DNA of 17,773 bases from Desulfobaccales bacterium (GTDB lineage: Bacteria; Desulfobacterota; Desulfobaccia; Desulfobaccales; 0-14-0-80-60-11): the NCBI GenBank assembly GCA_041648175.1, contig JBAZPO010000031.1:1-17773 (forward strand), written 5' to 3'. The first letter of the stretch is position 1. Each line of letters opens with the position of its first letter. The translations under genes and the position numbers were made by a program. Under the pieces are notes generated by a model, which had not been told where the DNA came from, did not search any database, and worked only from the letters and a program-made list of their open reading frames with translations. Positions 15,771-17,773 of this stretch are shown here, piece by piece.

Positions 15771-16646
15771 TTACTGGGTTTCTTTTAAGAACATCCCGAT
15801 TCTTTCGGCGTGGTATTTCCAGATCGGCTTCGGAGGAATGTGAGGCCCCTCCAACACTTCCACGGCGGTAAGACTGGGGAGCAGTTCTTTGGCCCGGCGA
15901 AGCGCCGGTTCCACCGGAATGAAAATATCCGATTTAGCGAGGAACAACAGGGTCGGGGCCTTAAATCCGGCCAAAGTTTCTTTGTCGAATGGACCCGGAG
16001 GAGGCACATTTAATTTGACGTGGCGCAGGGTTGCGTCGAATACTTGCAGTGAATAGTCATCTAATTCGCCGACCAAAGGCTGGACAGCGCCAATCAGGCG
16101 TTCCCGGCTGGGAAAATAGCGGTAAAGCAGGCAAGGGATAAAAAACTTGACGGCCGAACTGAGGAACGGGACCCGGGTGAGGCCGGCGGGCGCGATCAAT
16201 GCCGCTCGGGAGATACGCTCCGGGGCATACGAGGCCGTTTCCAAGAGAATGCCTCCTCCAAAGGACATCCCAATAAAGGGAAGTCGTTCGAGACCAAGGC
16301 CGTTCAAGACGTCCACCATCCATTTGCCATAATTCTGGTTCCCGGGCGGCACCCGGGTCTGGGTGCTGCGGCCCGGTTGGCCGATGGGGTCCGGGGCGTA
16401 GAGCCGGTAGTCTTTAATAAGAGGGAGAAACCACTCCAGGATGCGAGGCGCCCCGGTACTGATGCCGGTCAACAGAATCACGGGCGGCGCATCTGGGAGG
16501 CCGGCAGCCAAAACATGGGTATGGCCGAAGCGAGTTTCCACCATTCGGCTTTCAGTTTCGACCGCGAGACTGGCTAGCTTTTGCTCATAGAGGGCAAGAA
16601 CTTCAGCCTGGCCCTGGACGCTTCTGTAAATGGAGGCAGTGGACAT
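15771..16646 (-). CDS. Alpha/beta hydrolase fold protein
   Basis: The 291-residue protein has a complete alpha/beta hydrolase core. The oxyanion region is LLTGISTGAPRILEWF (58-73), followed by the PDPIGQPGRS turn (85-94). The nucleophile elbow GMSFGG holds Ser128, and the probable acid and base are Asp240 in LFLAKSDIFIP and His269 in EGPHIPPKP. A helical cap lies at about 160-225. There is no signal peptide, so it acts in the cytoplasm. The substrate cannot be told from sequence; esterases and C-C hydrolases share this pattern. It is first in an operon with the M16-like gene (14-bp gap). An AGGA ribosome site precedes the ATG. Confidence 0.88.
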   Translation of the reverse strand: MSTASIYRSVQGQAEVLALYEQKLASLAVETESRMVETRFGHTHVLAAGLPDAPPVILLTGISTGAPRILEWFLPLIKDYRLYAPDPIGQPGRSTQTRVPPGNQNYGKWMVDVLNGLGLERLPFIGMSFGGGILLETASYAPERISRAALIAPAGLTRVPFLSSAVKFFIPCLLYRYFPSRERLIGAVQPLVGELDDYSLQVFDATLRHVKLNVPPPGPFDKETLAGFKAPTLLFLAKSDIFIPVEPALRRAKELLPSLTAVEVLEGPHIPPKPIWKYHAERIGMFLKETQ

Positions 16647-16727
16647 GCGGTTTTCCTAGATACTATCTCCTATTAAGCCAACGCTTCTGGGGCCTCGCTC
16701 TCCTCCGGCGGCACCGGCTCCAATCAC

Positions 16728-16761
16728 CACGGTTAATGTAGGGCGGGCACCGCCCACCGTG
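16728..16761. repeat. GC-rich hairpin in the hydrolase-CAP gap
   Basis: CACGGT (16728-16733) pairs with ACCGTG (16756-16761), and GGGCGG with CCGCCC pairs inside. Sequences like TAGGGCGGGCACCGCCCACC are common dispersed repeats (general knowledge). There is no T-run, so a terminator role is not supported. The rest of 16647-16834 shows nothing recognisable. Confidence 0.5.
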
Positions 16762-16834
16762 AATAACTGAGGGTTCATTCGGAGGCCGTTAACTTTCAGG
16801 ACGGAGACCCCACCCCAAGAGGGCTGGAAATACC

Positions 16835-17461
16835 TCAAAGTCTATTTAATTTAATAAGCCAGGGTGTGATAAGTTCCCTCTGGCTGAAGATTTTGAACTT
16901 CCCCACAAATTCCTGCGTGGCCAGAATCGTGCCATTCCGGGCTGAGACTCCCACTCCTAAATGAGTAAAATCGGGGTCGAGCAAAATGGCCCGGTGTCCG
17001 GGGCTGCTCAGCCAGTCATCCACGATTTCTTTGGCCAGGCTCGAAGCGTTGCTGGTCTTGTAGCCCCAGGCGCTCCAAATATTCTCACCTATAGAGCGCA
17101 CCCAGTGGCGGTAATTGCTTGATATACGTCTATGATAGGGTACTCCGTCAGGGGTGGTGTGGTCAAAAAACCGGCGCACCAGCATGTCATTGCTATAGGC
17201 CCGGGCCACATCCCGCAGTTCATCATCTTTGCTTAAAGGGGCTACACTTTTTGCCCGCCTGTGTTGATTGGTCAGTTCAAAGACCAGGTCTTCCACCTTT
17301 TCCAAATACTTAACCCCCGGCGGCGGCAAAACCGGTTTCAGCGGTTTCACCACGGGCGGGGCTAACGCCTGGTTGGCCAGAGGCATCACCAAAGGGCAGA
17401 AAGCTAAAACCACCCCCGCCAGGAGGCCCACTATCATTAGTTTCACCACAACTGATTTCAT
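16835..17461 (-). CDS. Secreted CAP/SCP-domain protein (YkwD-like)
   Basis: The 208-residue protein has an N-terminal signal or anchor segment (VVVKLMIVGLLAGVVLAFCPLVMPLA), a proline-rich linker (33-50) and a CAP domain from about 57 to 190. Domain hallmarks are LVFELTNQHRRAKSVAPL (59-76), FFDHTTPDG with His101, SIGENIW with Glu126, and SPGHRAILLDPDFTHLGVGVS with His156; these His and Glu residues line the CAP cavity. Bacterial YkwD-type CAP proteins are extracellular or periplasmic and their biochemical role is mostly unknown. LAFC is not a good lipobox. No strong ribosome site precedes the ATG, so the start is less certain than the family. It lies 188 bp upstream of the hydrolase gene on the same strand. 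Confidence 0.88.
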   Translation of the reverse strand: MKSVVVKLMIVGLLAGVVLAFCPLVMPLANQALAPPVVKPLKPVLPPPGVKYLEKVEDLVFELTNQHRRAKSVAPLSKDDELRDVARAYSNDMLVRRFFDHTTPDGVPYHRRISSNYRHWVRSIGENIWSAWGYKTSNASSLAKEIVDDWLSSPGHRAILLDPDFTHLGVGVSARNGTILATQEFVGKFKIFSQRELITPWLIKLNRL

Positions 17462-17506
17462 AAAGCAGCAGTTTGCAGTCAGTAGTTAGTTTCCACAGGG
17501 ATGCGC

Positions 17507-17580
17507 CTTTAAAATTCCCCCCTTTAACAAAGGGGGGTTAGGGGGGATTTATAGCGGCCCGAAAATCCCCCTAAATCCCA
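17507..17580. repeat. Partial inverted copy of the 637-797 repeat element
   Basis: Read on the minus strand, this copy repeats the right two thirds of the first element: GGATTTAGGGGGATTTTCGGG, then TATAAATCCCCCCTAACCCCC, then an ATTTTAAAGGCG end. The match stops abruptly at about 17580, next to GTAGTGTCCGGCAAG, and the TTCTCATCCG terminus is missing. It appears to have been cut by the adjoining sequence. Confidence 0.65.
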
Positions 17581-17773
17581 GTAGTGTCCGGCAAGCATTT
17601 TGCAAAGACCGTTCCCCATCAGAATGTCAAAAAGGCAGCCGCAGGCTTAACAGGCTGTTGCTCAAATACATTCTCTTGAACTACATTTGAGCACTCCCGG
17701 GAGGCCGGGCGATAATCTTGGGACGATGATTCAAAAGCAGCCGGCCCAGCTTAGAGAACCTTTACTGGTGATT
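17581..17773 (+). mobile_element. Candidate left end of an insertion sequence (runs off window)
   Basis: From GTAGTGTCCGGCAAG onward the sequence changes character and interrupts the neighbouring repeat. A perfect 9-bp inverted repeat TGCTCAAAT/ATTTGAGCA (17659-17667, 17685-17693) stands before an ORF start, a layout used by insertion sequences to block read-through translation. The family cannot be assigned from this fragment. Confidence 0.4.
17726..17773 (+). CDS. N-terminal fragment of a possible transposase (partial)
   Basis: An ATG at 17726 opens a frame that stays open for all 16 visible codons (MIQKQPAQLREPLLVI) to the window edge. A GGGAC lies a few bases upstream. Identification as a transposase rests only on the probable insertion-sequence end in front of it; the fragment is too short to recognise. 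Confidence 0.3.
   Translation, partial: MIQKQPAQLREPLLVI

Noticed and set aside
16656..16838. 60-residue minus-strand open frame between CAP and hydrolase genes
   Set aside because: It spans the 16728-16761 dispersed hairpin repeat and has no ribosome site or family.

Overview
The window comes from a GC-rich sulfate-reducing bacterium, most likely a member of the Desulfobacterota (former Deltaproteobacteria). The key evidence is a complete dissimilatory sulfite reductase cluster, dsrA-dsrB-dsrD-dsrN, followed by a ferredoxin that closely resembles ferredoxin III of Desulfovibrio africanus (family recalled from memory, no search run). DsrD indicates the reductive rather than the sulfur-oxidising type of Dsr pathway. 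Almost every gene lies on the minus strand; the clear exception is a SlyD-like FKBP prolyl isomerase.

Layout, left to right. Positions 1-910 hold a small 51-residue membrane protein gene (272-427) and several inverted-repeat elements (50-164, 637-797, 811-869), plus a perfect palindrome at 519-541. Next come argJ (911-2092), an exported TPR protein (2266-4146) and an exported von Willebrand A protein with a VPxP/PEP-CTERM-like C-terminal anchor (4330-5397). The last is preceded by a 5' leader with a strong promoter and a GEMM-I (cyclic-di-GMP-I type) riboswitch aptamer at about 5615-5700. This is the most interesting regulatory unit in the window: a second messenger apparently controlling a secreted surface protein. 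secA follows (6125-8620) with its own terminator and promoter, then a short ArgA-type N-acetylglutamate synthase (8780-9253). It is divergent from the FKBP gene (9333-9839).

The sulfite reduction block spans 9930-14330. DsrA and DsrB form the siroheme enzyme that reduces sulfite, DsrD is the small winged-helix partner, and DsrN amidates siroheme to the form DsrAB uses. The ferredoxin has its own probable promoter and ends at a bidirectional terminator shared with the FKBP gene. Upstream of dsrA lie an M16 peptidase-like protein lacking the HxxEH zinc motif, an alpha/beta hydrolase in the same operon, and a secreted CAP/SCP (YkwD-like) protein.

The right edge (17507-17773) carries a partial, inverted copy of the 637-797 repeat element. 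It is interrupted at about 17580 by what looks like the end of an insertion sequence, whose first coding codons run off the window. No tRNA, rRNA or CRISPR array was seen. Several start codons were moved inward from the longest possible ORF because Shine-Dalgarno spacing or family N-termini favour the internal ATG.
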